Source: Phenylobacterium aquaticum (GTDB taxonomy: Bacteria > Pseudomonadota > Alphaproteobacteria > Caulobacterales > Caulobacteraceae). Taken from it: DNA of 64,000 nucleotides. The position numbers were made by a program, and so were the translations under genes. This document shows, in pieces, positions 51,276-60,292 of the stretch. The DNA lies in the NCBI GenBank assembly GCA_947378305.1, contig CANCJJ010000008.1:26987-90986 (forward strand). The letters are read 5' to 3'. The notes beneath the pieces were generated by a model that was not told the DNA's origin, did not search any database, and saw only the letters and a program-made list of their open reading frames with translations. Every line of letters begins with the position of its first letter. Within the stretch, counting starts at the first letter, position 1.

Positions 51276-53765
51276 TTAGAACTTCATGCTGACCGTACCC
51301 TGGAAGGTCCGGGGCGAACCCAGCGAGTAGCTGGGCGCAAAGCCGGTAGCACCCGTCACCGTGATCGCATTGGACTGCGAGCTGATGCTGGCGAGATACT
51401 TGGCATCGAAGATGTTCTTCACGTTGAACTGGAAGTAGGCACCCTTGCCGAGATCGACAGGCAGGTTCCAGCGCAGGTTTGCATCCCACATGGAATAGGC
51501 CGGGGTCTTTTCGTCATTCACGTCGGTTGAGAAGCGCGAGCTGACATACTTGCCCTGAACACCGACGCTGACCGCGTCCGTGACATTCCATTCCACGCGC
51601 TCGACCAGGGTCCACTTCGGGGTTTCGACCAGGGTCTTGCCCTTGGTCGGCAGATAGTTACCGCCGGAGAGGGGAATGTTCGATTTCACTTCGGAGTCGT
51701 TGTAGGAGACCGACCCGATCCAGGTCAGCGGATCAGCGACCTGCCAGACGACCTGACCGTCAAAGCCCTTGATGTCCACATCGCCGATGTTCCGGTCGAG
51801 GGTGATACCCAGGTCCTGATCATAGGACGAGACAATGCGGTTCTGGAACTTCTGGCTGTAGATTGCCGCCGAGATCAGCAGGTTGGCCGAGCTGTGACGG
51901 AAGCCAAGGTCCACCGTCTTGGTGGTTTCCGGCTGGGCGTTCGGGTTGGTGATGGCACCCGTGGAAGAGCGAACGGCGGTATAGAGGTTGTCCGTACGGG
52001 GGGCCGAGAGGCCTTCCGCATAGCTGACATAGACGCTGTTATTGGCCGAGAGCTTGTAGTTCACGCCAATGTTCGGAAGCACCTTGTCGTACTTCTTGGT
52101 GGTGGAAAATGGCTTGATGTACTGGGTGGTGGCCGATTGACCCGTGAGCAGCACATTGCCGTTCGACAGGGTCGAGGCAATGGTCTGGGTGGTGCAGAGC
52201 ACGCTGCTCGTACCGTTCTGGGTGTAGCAATACTGGGTCAGGTCCCGCTGGAAGTAGGGAACGCGGACACCCGCACGAACTTCCAGAGCCCCGTCCATGA
52301 ACTTGCCGAGATATTCGCCGGCAAACATGTTGAGCTGGGCGATGGAGAGACGGTCACGGGTCCGCATGATGCTGCCATCGGCGGTCCGGATCGGCGTGCC
52401 GTAGTCGGTCTTGCCGCCGAAGACGTTGGACGGGTTACCGTTGGCGTCCACCGAAGTGAACTGGCCGGTTTGACGGTGACGCGCATAGTCCAGCGCATAG
52501 GCCAGACGCACGCGGTTGTTGTCATTGATCTGCCAGATCAGCGAACTGTTGATGCCGTAGCGATGGGTGTTGGTGTTGCTGGGCGTATAGGTCTGGACGG
52601 TGTCCAGGGTGTCCTTGTCGCCGTTCAGGTCCACGCCTGCGCCCGTCGGAGCCCCGGCACCGCGCAGACGGTTGTCGGTTTCTGACAGCAGGGTGAAGCC
52701 GCCGCCATTGGCCAGGACGTACTGGACGGACGGGTCGAAGGTGAAGACCACATTGTCCATCAGGTGGTACTTGAACTGACCGCGGATATTGCCGGTGTTC
52801 GAGGGGTTAATCCGGACGCCGGCATAGTTGGTGCAGCTGCCGGTCAGGGTATTGCCCAGGAAGTCAACATAGCTGGACTGGGTGCCGTCGTTCTGGGCGG
52901 TTCCGTTGACCGCAATCGGACGCGCGCAATGAGCGTCTTCGTCGAAGCTGTAGCCGTACTGGTTGTACTGGGCCAGGGTCGGGTTGCGGTAGAAGTTGTT
53001 ACGGTTTTCGTTGTAGTGGATCGCCACAGAGGCGAAGTCACCGTTGTCGCCGATGGACTGGTAAATCCGGGCATTGACCTGCTTCTTTTCAAGCGTGCCT
53101 TCACCCTTGAACTTGTCGTACTTGGTATAGGAGCCCGACAGGAAGGCGGTGGTTCCGAAGGGACCGAAGGCACCTGAATCGACGACGGCGAAGGCGCGGC
53201 CAAAATTGAAGGACCCCAGCTGGGCGTCGGCGAGACCACCAAATTCCTTGGAGGGCTTGCGGGTCACATAGTTGATCGAACCGCCGGTGGCCGAGGCCGT
53301 GGGGCTGTCGACGTCGGTGGTGCCCAGATTGACTTCGGCGCGCTCAACCAGCTCGGAATCGAGCTGCTGGTTGGTGTAGATGGCGTAGTTGCCGCTGTCG
53401 TTCAGCTGGGTGCCGTCCCACTGCAGCGAGATCCGGGGACCGTCAAAGCTGCGCAGACGCATGTTGCCGCCGGAATTTCCGTAGGCGTCAGAATTGGTGA
53501 AGTTATAGCCGGGGACCACGTTCAGGGTCTCGGCAATGGTCTGGCCAGGCATTTGCTTGGCGATGAAGTCCTGGCCAATGGCGACCTTGGACTTCGGTGC
53601 CGTCTGCTCGAGGATGCCCTCGATCTGCTTAGCCTTGGCACCGGTGACAACCACTTCGTCAAGGGTGGCCGAACCTGTGGTCTGGGCAAGAGCCGAACCG
53701 GCCAGCAGCAGGCCGGTGGCCATGGCGGTCGAGGCGTAGAGCGCGTTGCGGAAAATGGACTTCAT
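51276..53765 (-). CDS. TonB-dependent receptor
   Basis: An 829-residue outer-membrane receptor. Signal peptide MKSIFRNALYASTAMATGLLLAGSALA is followed by a TonB-box-like LDEVVVTGAK, a plug domain (IAKQMPGQTIAETLNVVPGY...NMRLRSFDG...SATGGSINYVTRKP) and a large beta-barrel ending in VSMKF with the C-terminal Phe. It imports a ligand with energy from TonB-ExbBD. The long loops suggest carbohydrate- or siderophore-type substrates, but the substrate cannot be assigned. It has its own terminator and a 184-base upstream region before msrA. Confidence 0.95.
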   Translation of the reverse strand: MKSIFRNALYASTAMATGLLLAGSALAQTTGSATLDEVVVTGAKAKQIEGILEQTAPKSKVAIGQDFIAKQMPGQTIAETLNVVPGYNFTNSDAYGNSGGNMRLRSFDGPRISLQWDGTQLNDSGNYAIYTNQQLDSELVERAEVNLGTTDVDSPTASATGGSINYVTRKPSKEFGGLADAQLGSFNFGRAFAVVDSGAFGPFGTTAFLSGSYTKYDKFKGEGTLEKKQVNARIYQSIGDNGDFASVAIHYNENRNNFYRNPTLAQYNQYGYSFDEDAHCARPIAVNGTAQNDGTQSSYVDFLGNTLTGSCTNYAGVRINPSNTGNIRGQFKYHLMDNVVFTFDPSVQYVLANGGGFTLLSETDNRLRGAGAPTGAGVDLNGDKDTLDTVQTYTPSNTNTHRYGINSSLIWQINDNNRVRLAYALDYARHRQTGQFTSVDANGNPSNVFGGKTDYGTPIRTADGSIMRTRDRLSIAQLNMFAGEYLGKFMDGALEVRAGVRVPYFQRDLTQYCYTQNGTSSVLCTTQTIASTLSNGNVLLTGQSATTQYIKPFSTTKKYDKVLPNIGVNYKLSANNSVYVSYAEGLSAPRTDNLYTAVRSSTGAITNPNAQPETTKTVDLGFRHSSANLLISAAIYSQKFQNRIVSSYDQDLGITLDRNIGDVDIKGFDGQVVWQVADPLTWIGSVSYNDSEVKSNIPLSGGNYLPTKGKTLVETPKWTLVERVEWNVTDAVSVGVQGKYVSSRFSTDVNDEKTPAYSMWDANLRWNLPVDLGKGAYFQFNVKNIFDAKYLASISSQSNAITVTGATGFAPSYSLGSPRTFQGTVSMKF

Positions 53766-53949
53766 CTGAATCCCCTGATCGGAGACCTTCAGGGTCCCTA
53801 TGACCCCAACGCCTCCTGAATGCCGCCCCTATAGTGCGGATTCTTAAAAAAGTGCATGACGGTTTTGTTGCGACCCCTTCGCGACCGAAAAGTGCTGCAA
53901 ATAAGACACGCTTTAATCAGAAGTGTTGACGTGTCCGCCGCATCAAGTG

Positions 53950-54531
53950 TCAGCGGGCCCGGCCCCATACCGCCCTTAGGCGTGCATCCCGGCCACAGCC
54001 TACGCGGTAGGAATTGTAGGAAATAGGGTTCTTCCGGGCATAATCCTGGTGATAGCCCTCCCCCATCCAGAATTGCCCCGCAGGCAGGATACGGGTGGCG
54101 ACCGTCCGCCCCAGGGTCCGGCCGACCTGGGCCTTGACCTGTTCGGCAGCGGCCCGCTCCTCTGGATCGGCGACAAAGACCGCCGTGCGATAGGACGGGC
54201 CCTGGTCACAGATCTGGCCATTGGGATCGGTGGGATCGATATGGTGGAAAAAGGCATCGACCAGTTGGGCATAGCTGGTCCGCGCCGGATCATAGGTGAC
54301 CCGGATCGCTTCAAGGTGCCCTTCGTGGTCCTCATAGCTGGGGTTCTTCCGGGCCCCGCCGGAATAGCCCACCTGGACATCGACAACGCCGGGCGCGTGC
54401 TCAATGTCGTGTTCGGCTGACCAGAAACAGCCCCCGGCAAAGATGGCGGTCTTATAGGCCTGGGCTGCAGGGGCCCCGCTGGCGAGCAAGAGGCAGACCC
54501 CGGCAACCAGGGCGGACAGGCGAGGTTTCAT
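53950..54531 (-). CDS. msrA: Exported peptide-methionine (S)-S-oxide reductase
   Basis: A 193-residue MsrA with an N-terminal signal peptide (MKPRLSALVAGVCLLLASGAPAAQA), so it probably repairs oxidised methionine in the periplasm. Catalytic Cys35 is in FAGGCFWSAEHD. GVVDVQVGYSGG and YEDHEGHLEAIRV are family blocks. A recycling Cys is in YRVGCGRD near the C-terminus. AGGA about ten bases before the ATG at 54531 supports this start; longer frames run into the CoA-transferase gene. The DsbD-like protein at 44-46 kb could supply periplasmic electrons. Confidence 0.93.
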   Translation of the reverse strand: MKPRLSALVAGVCLLLASGAPAAQAYKTAIFAGGCFWSAEHDIEHAPGVVDVQVGYSGGARKNPSYEDHEGHLEAIRVTYDPARTSYAQLVDAFFHHIDPTDPNGQICDQGPSYRTAVFVADPEERAAAEQVKAQVGRTLGRTVATRILPAGQFWMGEGYHQDYARKNPISYNSYRVGCGRDARLRAVWGRAR

Positions 54532-54583
54532 GGTGGATGATCCTGGCATAATCGTATGGAAAACATCTATTCGGCTTCGCAGG

Positions 54584-55228
54584 TCAGGCCAGGTCCAATT
54601 CAAAGTCGAAATCGGTCCGGGCCCGAATTTCCTCCACGGTTACACCCGGGGCCAGTTCGCGCAAGCGAACCGGGGCCTTGCCGCGGAAAATATCAAAGAC
54701 ACCCAGCTCCGTGATCACGCGATCCACCACCGCCTTGCCGGTCAGGGGCAAGGTGCAGGTCCCGACCAACTTGGACTGCCCGGACTTGTCGGCGTGTTCC
54801 ATAATGACGATGACCCGTTTCACCCCGGCGACGAGATCCATGGCCCCGCCCATGCCCTTGACCACCTTGCCGGGCACCATCCAGTTGGCAAGATCCCCGT
54901 TGGCCGCCACTTGCATGCCGCCCAGAATGGCCAGGTCAATATGGCCGCCCCGGATCATGGCGAAGGACTCGGCGCTGGAGAAATAGGAACTGCCCGGCAA
55001 TTCGGTAATGGTCTGCTTGCCGGCATTGATCAGGTCCGGGTCTTCCTCGCCCTCAAGGGGATAGGGGCCCATGCCCAACATGCCATTCTCTGATTGCAGG
55101 GTCACATGCATGTCGGCCGGTATGTGGTTCGCCACCAGGGTGGGAATGCCAATGCCCAGATTGACATAAAATCCGTCGCGAAGGTCCAGGGCGGCCCGGG
55201 CGGTCATTTCGTCTCGGGTCCAGGCCAT
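54584..55228 (-). CDS. 3-oxoacid CoA-transferase subunit B
   Basis: A 214-residue beta subunit. The catalytic Glu is in [13 protein letters not shown], the signature of SCOT/AtoA/PcaJ-type transferases. [19 protein letters not shown] is typical of subunit B. It moves CoA from succinyl-CoA to a 3-oxoacid such as acetoacetate. Start and stop overlap subunit A by one base. It could serve ketone-body use (ScoB) or beta-ketoadipate (PcaJ); the absence of pca genes here favours the former. Confidence 0.94.
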   Translation of the reverse strand: MAWTRDEMTARAALDLRDGFYVNLGIGIPTLVANHIPADMHVTLQSENGMLGMGPYPLEGEEDPDLINAGKQTITELPGSSYFSSAESFAMIRGGHIDLAILGGMQVAANGDLANWMVPGKVVKGMGGAMDLVAGVKRVIVIMEHADKSGQSKLVGTCTLPLTGKAVVDRVITELGVFDIFRGKAPVRLRELAPGVTVEEIRARTDFDFELDLA

Positions 55229-55947
55229 CAGGCATCTGCCTTTTCGCTGCGGGGCCGTGTGGTCAGTCGCTCGATACGTTTTTCATAGATCTCGCCCTGG
55301 AAAATGCGGCTCACATAAATGCCTGGTGTGTGGATCATGTCCTTGTCCAGGGTACCGGTCTCAACCAGATGCTCGACCTCCGAAACGCAGACCTGGCCAG
55401 CTGCCGCCATCATCGGATTGAAATTCCGGGAGGTTTTTCGATAGACAAGATTGCCGTCCCGGTCACCCTTCCAGGCCTTGACCATGGACAGGTCCGCCTT
55501 CAGCGCCATTTCCATGAGATAGGTTTCACCGTCAAAATCGCGGGTCTCCTTGCCCTCGGCGACCAGTGTACCCACGCCTGTCCGGGTAAAAAAGGCGGGG
55601 ATTCCAGCCCCCCCTGCGCGGATGCGCTCGGCCAGCGTGCCCTGGGGAACGAATTCCACCTCCAGTTTTCCAGCCAGATAGAGGCTTTCAAACAGGTCAT
55701 TCTCGCCCACATAGGAGGCGACCATCTTGCGCACCTGACCGGAGTCCAGAAGCACTCCGATGCCGAACCCGTCCACGCCGCCGGTATTCGAGATGATGGT
55801 CAGGTCCCGGGTGCCCGCCAGCCGGATCGCCGAGATGAGGTTTTCAGGGATACCGCAGAGCCCAAAGCCCCCGGCCATGACGGTCATGCCGTCGAACAGG
55901 AGGCCTGCCAGGGCCTCGGACGCATTTGAGCGGGATTTGTCAGCCAT
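55228..55947 (-). CDS. 3-oxoacid CoA-transferase subunit A
   Basis: A 239-residue alpha subunit. [22 protein letters not shown] carries the GGFG-type CoA-binding signature, and [21 protein letters not shown] and [21 protein letters not shown] follow in the expected order. It forms a heterodimer with the coupled subunit B. Upstream is a divergent oxygenase gene, with the shared promoter region at 55948-56034. Confidence 0.95.
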   Translation of the reverse strand: MADKSRSNASEALAGLLFDGMTVMAGGFGLCGIPENLISAIRLAGTRDLTIISNTGGVDGFGIGVLLDSGQVRKMVASYVGENDLFESLYLAGKLEVEFVPQGTLAERIRAGGAGIPAFFTRTGVGTLVAEGKETRDFDGETYLMEMALKADLSMVKAWKGDRDGNLVYRKTSRNFNPMMAAAGQVCVSEVEHLVETGTLDKDMIHTPGIYVSRIFQGEIYEKRIERLTTRPRSEKADA

Positions 55948-56034
55948 GGGGCGGAGACTACGCCACCCGATCAGGCTTGCAAATATCCAGGTCAGGTTCT
56001 GGAGCTTGATGCCAAGTCAGTGTAGGCAGACCCC

Positions 56035-56982
56035 ATGACCCAGACCTCGTCAGCCGCCGCCATAGAGCCCGTCTCGCTCAACGACCTGACCCGCGATTTC
56101 GACGGCTTTGCCCGTCGCCTGGGCGAGAGTTTCACCCGCTACGGATTTGCGGTGATCAGCGATCTCGACCTGCCTTCTTCCAGACTGGCGGCGGCGGCAG
56201 ACTCTGCCAAGGCCTTCTTCGCCCTGCCGGATGCCGCCAAGCGCGCCTACGTCGTGGGCCAGGGCGGCCAGAGGGGTTACACCCCCTTCGGAATCGAGAC
56301 GGCAAAGGACTCCGCCCATTCCGACCTCAAGGAATTCTGGCATATGGGTCGCGACCTGCCGTTGGGCCACCGATATGCCGACCTCATGCCCGGGAATGTC
56401 TGGCCGAACGAGGTCCCGGACTTTCAGTCCGAAATCACCTGGCTGTATGCAGCCCTCGACCACCTGGGAAATCGCGTCCTGAGGGCCATTGCCCACTATC
56501 TGGACCTGGACCCCGAATTTTTCACGCCCACCATAGACTCCGGCAATTCAATCCTGCGTCTGCTGCATTATCCGCCGGTTCCCAAGGATGGCCCCAATAT
56601 CCGGGCCGGGGCCCACGAAGATATCAACGTCATCACCCTCCTGCTCGGCGCAGAGGAAGCAGGCCTTGAGGTCCTCGACCGTGACGGCCAGTGGCTGGCC
56701 ATTCATCCGCCCCCCGGCTCGGTGGTTTGCAATATCGGCGACATGCTGCAGCGCCTGACCAATCACCGGCTACCTTCGACGACCCACCGGGTCGTCAATC
56801 CCGCGCCAGAGCGGCGGGGGTTCGCCCGGTATTCCATGCCGTTTTTCTTGCACTTCAACCCGGATTACGAAATCCGGACCCTGCCAACGTGCGTGGATGC
56901 TGAGCATCCCGATCTAGGTCTGGCCCCCATCACCGCAGATGACTTCCTCAAGGAGCGGCTGCGCGAGATAAAGCTGCTCTGA
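56035..56982 (+). CDS. Isopenicillin-N-synthase-like 2OG-Fe(II) oxygenase
   Basis: A 315-residue non-haem iron oxygenase with the N-terminal DIOX_N block (FTRYGFAVISDLDLP...AKAFFALPDAAKRAY) and a C-terminal jelly-roll. Iron ligands are His and Asp in AHEDINVITLLLG and His in TTHRVVNP; the RxS for 2-oxoglutarate or substrate is RYSMPFF. Such enzymes hydroxylate or oxidise small molecules. No beta-lactam or other pathway genes are nearby, so the substrate is unknown. Confidence 0.92.
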   Translation: MTQTSSAAAIEPVSLNDLTRDFDGFARRLGESFTRYGFAVISDLDLPSSRLAAAADSAKAFFALPDAAKRAYVVGQGGQRGYTPFGIETAKDSAHSDLKEFWHMGRDLPLGHRYADLMPGNVWPNEVPDFQSEITWLYAALDHLGNRVLRAIAHYLDLDPEFFTPTIDSGNSILRLLHYPPVPKDGPNIRAGAHEDINVITLLLGAEEAGLEVLDRDGQWLAIHPPPGSVVCNIGDMLQRLTNHRLPSTTHRVVNPAPERRGFARYSMPFFLHFNPDYEIRTLPTCVDAEHPDLGLAPITADDFLKERLREIKLL

Positions 56983-57004
56983 CACACATAGACCGGAACG
57001 CGCT

Positions 57005-57622
57005 CTAGACGTTGAACATGGCCTCGACGCCGTCGGGGTCTGAAATACTCACGCCAAGGTCCGTCAACAGGCCATCGGCGATGGAATAGACCCAGCCATG
57101 GACGCTCAAGGCCTGTCCCCGGCTCCAGGCTTCCTGGACAAAAACGTCGGAGGCCACATTCCGGACCTGACGGGTGACATTCAGCTCGCAGAGCCGATCA
57201 AACCGGGCCGCAGGTTCCATCGCCTCGAGGGCCTGGCGGTGATCGGCATAGATTTCCCGGATCGGGTGCAGCCAGTGATCAACCAGACCACGACGCTGTC
57301 CATCCACGGCGGCCATGACCCCCCCGCATCCATAATGGCCGACGACCATAATGTGCCGGACCTTGAGGACATCGACCGCATATTGCAGGACCGCGAGATA
57401 GTTTGCGTCCTGGGGCGGGGCCAGGTTGGCGACATTGCGATGGACGAAAAGCTCGCCGGGATCGAGCCCGACAATCTCGTTTGCCGGCACCCGACTGTCC
57501 GCGCAGCCGATCCAGAGATATTCCGGCGACTGTTGGCCCGCGAGACGCTGAAAAAAGCCCGGGTCTACGGACAGCTTCGCGCTGGCCCACCGACGGTTAT
57601 TGTCCTTCAGGTTTTCGAGCAT
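57005..57622 (-). CDS. Beta-carbonic anhydrase
   Basis: A 205-residue beta-class enzyme that hydrates CO2. Zinc ligands are Cys40, His96 and Cys99 (CADSRVP and GHYGCGG), with the Asp42-Arg44 dyad. The start MLENLKDNNRRW at 57622 matches the family; an upstream frame of more than 100 codons runs antisense through the neighbouring gene. It follows the GST-like gene by four bases, so they are probably co-transcribed. Confidence 0.95.
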   Translation of the reverse strand: MLENLKDNNRRWASAKLSVDPGFFQRLAGQQSPEYLWIGCADSRVPANEIVGLDPGELFVHRNVANLAPPQDANYLAVLQYAVDVLKVRHIMVVGHYGCGGVMAAVDGQRRGLVDHWLHPIREIYADHRQALEAMEPAARFDRLCELNVTRQVRNVASDVFVQEAWSRGQALSVHGWVYSIADGLLTDLGVSISDPDGVEAMFNV

Positions 57623-57626
57623 GACC

Positions 57627-58271
57627 TTAAGCCTGCCTCGCCTGCGGTTGAAGATCGGGATGGGCCGCGACAAAGGCCGGATGGCGCGCGGCGTGTTCGA
57701 CAACGGCACTGATGGCCGGAAAACCTGACATGGGAATCTCCAGGCGGATGGCCGAATAGACCTGGGGAATGAGGCAACAGTCCGCAAGGGTCGGCGTGTC
57801 CCCGAAGGCGAAGCCGCGACCGAATTTTTCGACCATGGGCTCCAGGACCTGAAGGCCATCCACAATCCAGCGCTCGCTCCACTTGCTGCGTCGGGCCGGG
57901 GAGACATCCATGGCCTCCATGGCCCGGCCAATCCGGATATTGACCAGGGGGTGGACGTCACAGGCGATCACCATGGCCATGGCCCGAATCCGTGCCCGGT
58001 CCCGCGCTGAGCCCGGAAGCAGGGCGGGTTCGGGATGGGTTTCCTCGAGCCATTCCAGAATGGCCAGACTTTGGGTCATGATATCCCCGTCGCCTGCATC
58101 AAGGGCCGGGATCAGGCGCTGAGGATTAATCGCCCGATAGGCGGGCTTGTGCTGGGCACCGGCCAGAAGGTCGACGGCAACGGACTCATAATCGAGCCCC
58201 TTCAGCGCCAGTCCAATCCGCACGCGATAGGGGGCCGGGGCATAGGCCGAGCCGTAAAGGGTCAGGGCCAT
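57627..58271 (-). CDS. Zeta-class-like glutathione transferase (maleylacetoacetate/maleylpyruvate isomerase family)
   Basis: A 214-residue protein. KGLDYESVAVDLLAG...KPAYRAINPQRLIPAL and TQSLAILEWLEETHPEPALLP are MaiA/NagL hallmarks. However, the catalytic SSCxWRVR motif reads YAPAPYRVR, so the serine and cysteine used for glutathione activation are missing. The next gene downstream is carbonic anhydrase, and the upstream gene is an FAH hydrolase of the fumarylpyruvate type, which supports an aromatic-ring-fission context. The substitution makes the exact activity uncertain. Confidence 0.85.
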   Translation of the reverse strand: MALTLYGSAYAPAPYRVRIGLALKGLDYESVAVDLLAGAQHKPAYRAINPQRLIPALDAGDGDIMTQSLAILEWLEETHPEPALLPGSARDRARIRAMAMVIACDVHPLVNIRIGRAMEAMDVSPARRSKWSERWIVDGLQVLEPMVEKFGRGFAFGDTPTLADCCLIPQVYSAIRLEIPMSGFPAISAVVEHAARHPAFVAAHPDLQPQARQA

Positions 58272-58272
58272 T

Positions 58273-58953
58273 TCAGAGCACCTTGAAGGCGAGATGTCCG
58301 ACATCATCAATCGCACCCTCAACCTTGTCCCCGGGCATGAGGGCACCAACCCCCTCGGGCGTGCCCGTAAAGATCAGATCCCCGGCGGTCAGGGTCCAAA
58401 GCTTGGATGCCTCGGCAATCACTTCTGCGACATTCCAGATCATGTCAGCCAGGCTCGCAGACTGTTTGACCTGACCATTCACCGAGATTGAAATATTTCC
58501 CTGCGGCGGGGCTCCGGTCCAGGGCCGCAAGGCCGATATGGGAGCGGAGAAATCAAAGGCCTTACCGGCTTCCCAGGGCTGGCCCTTGTCCTTGGCACCG
58601 TTTTGAAGATCGCGACGGGTCAGATCGACCCCGACAGCATAGCCGAAGACGGCCTCCAGGGCTTGCTTTTCGGACAGGTTTGCCCCGCCGGACCTGAGCG
58701 CGACCACCAGTTCAATCTCGTGGTGCAGGTTCGACGTTCGGGGCGGATAGGGAATGTCGGCACCCGGCAAGACAATCGCATCGGCGGGCTTGGCAAAGAA
58801 AAATGGCGGATCGCGGTCATCCCCGCCCATTTCCCGGCGGTGGGCGGCATAGTTGCGGCCAACGCAGTAGATACGGTGAACTGGAAAGACGGCGGACTGG
58901 CCCTCGACTGGGACATAGACCTGGGGTGACGGCGCAAACAGGAAATCAGTCAT
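58273..58953 (-). CDS. Fumarylacetoacetate hydrolase family protein (fumarylpyruvate hydrolase-like)
   Basis: A 226-residue FAH-fold protein. YCVGRNYAAHRREMG, the metal-binding region LHHEIELVVAL (Glu ligands), VGVDLTRRDLQ and ISALRPWTG...IFTGTPEGVG match FAHD1/NagK types that hydrolyse fumarylpyruvate or acylpyruvates. It precedes the zeta-GST-like gene by one base. Together they suggest the lower gentisate pathway (maleylpyruvate to fumarylpyruvate to fumarate and pyruvate), though no gentisate dioxygenase is present here. FAHD1-like oxaloacetate decarboxylase is an alternative. Confidence 0.9.
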   Translation of the reverse strand: MTDFLFAPSPQVYVPVEGQSAVFPVHRIYCVGRNYAAHRREMGGDDRDPPFFFAKPADAIVLPGADIPYPPRTSNLHHEIELVVALRSGGANLSEKQALEAVFGYAVGVDLTRRDLQNGAKDKGQPWEAGKAFDFSAPISALRPWTGAPPQGNISISVNGQVKQSASLADMIWNVAEVIAEASKLWTLTAGDLIFTGTPEGVGALMPGDKVEGAIDDVGHLAFKVL

Positions 58954-59067
58954 AGCCACGAGATACCCCTGACGACGGCTCAAGGGAACCCCGCGCCCGG
59001 CCCTCACCAAAGATTGACAGGCTCCGACCAAGTCCGCTCATAGCCTGCAACCTGCCTGGAGCGCCTC

Positions 59068-60291
59068 ATGACCACAATCGCCCCCACCGGCCCCCTGACT
59101 GACCTGAAGGTCATTGAAATGGGCTCCCTGATCGCCGGACCCTTCTGCGGACAGATTCTCGGGGATTTCGGGGCCGATGTTGTCAAGATCGAAGACCCCA
59201 AGGTCGGCGATCCCATGCGCCAATGGGGGCGATCCTTGCCGAAGGGCCTGTCGCCCTGGTGGCCGGTCATTGGTCGAAACAAACGCTCAGTGACCCTGGA
59301 CCTGCGGACTCCGGAGGGGCGGGACCTGGCCATGGCGCTGATCGATCAGGCCGACATTTTGATTGAAAACTTCCGCCCGGGGACCCTCGAAAAGTGGGGC
59401 ATGGGATTTGAGGTTCTGGCGGGCCGAAACCCCGGCTTGATCATGGCCCGGGTCTCCGGATTCGGGCAGACAGGCCCCTATGCGGAACGGGCGGGCTATG
59501 GGCTGATCGGAGAGGCCATGGGCGGGCTTCGCTATGTGACCGGTGAACCGGACCGTCCCCCGGCGCGGGCGGGGATTTCGATTGGTGACAGCCTGACGGC
59601 ACTGCACGCGGTCATGGGCGTGACCATGGCCTTGCACCATCGCGCCAGGACCGGGCGAGGGCAGATGATCGATGTCGCCCTTTACGAGAGCGTGCTCTCG
59701 GTCATGGAAAACCTCGTCACGGAATATGACCTGACCGGCTATGTCCGCGAACGGTCCGGGTCAATCCTGCCCGGAATTGCCCCGTCAAACATCTATCCCT
59801 GCCTCCATGGCGAAGGCATTCTGATCGGTGGCAATGGCGATACGGTCTTTGCGCGCCTGGCCGAGACCATGGGGCGGCCTGAGCTTGTCGCGGACGGGCG
59901 GTTCAACAGCCATGCCGCGCGCGGCCTGCATCAGGGCGAGCTGGACGGGCTGATTTCCGACTGGACCCGGACCCAGTCCCTGACCGAGCTTTTGGCAAGG
60001 CTGGAGGCCGACGGCATTCCCTGCGGTCGGGTCTTCCGGGCCCCGGACATGTTGGCTGATCCGCAGTTTCAGGCCCGTCAGGCGATTGTCGAAGCGGACC
60101 ACCCCGTCTTCGGCAAGGTGAAGATGCAGAACACCTTTCCGAAAATGTCAGAGACCCCCGGAGCGGTCAGGTGGCCGGGGCCCCGACTGGGCGAACACAC
60201 CGAGCAGGTCCTGGGCGCTCTTGGCCTGACGGAAGACGCTCTGACCGACCTTCGGGACAAGGGGATTATTTCCAGAACCTCCGACACCTGA
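59068..60291 (+). CDS. CaiB/BaiF-family (class III) CoA-transferase
   Basis: A 407-residue class III CoA-transferase. LTDLKVIEMGSLIAGPFCGQILGDFGADVVKIE is the typical N-terminus (matched in order). DILIENFRPGTLEKWGMG and the region GRGQMIDVALYESVLSVME hold the likely catalytic Asp. The final segment LGEHTEQVL is standard. It moves CoA between a donor thioester and an organic acid; formyl-, carnitine- and racemase-type activities are all in the family. GGAG lies just before the ATG. The stop is one base from that of the convergent protease gene. Confidence 0.92.
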   Translation: MTTIAPTGPLTDLKVIEMGSLIAGPFCGQILGDFGADVVKIEDPKVGDPMRQWGRSLPKGLSPWWPVIGRNKRSVTLDLRTPEGRDLAMALIDQADILIENFRPGTLEKWGMGFEVLAGRNPGLIMARVSGFGQTGPYAERAGYGLIGEAMGGLRYVTGEPDRPPARAGISIGDSLTALHAVMGVTMALHHRARTGRGQMIDVALYESVLSVMENLVTEYDLTGYVRERSGSILPGIAPSNIYPCLHGEGILIGGNGDTVFARLAETMGRPELVADGRFNSHAARGLHQGELDGLISDWTRTQSLTELLARLEADGIPCGRVFRAPDMLADPQFQARQAIVEADHPVFGKVKMQNTFPKMSETPGAVRWPGPRLGEHTEQVLGALGLTEDALTDLRDKGIISRTSDT

Positions 60292-60292
60292 C

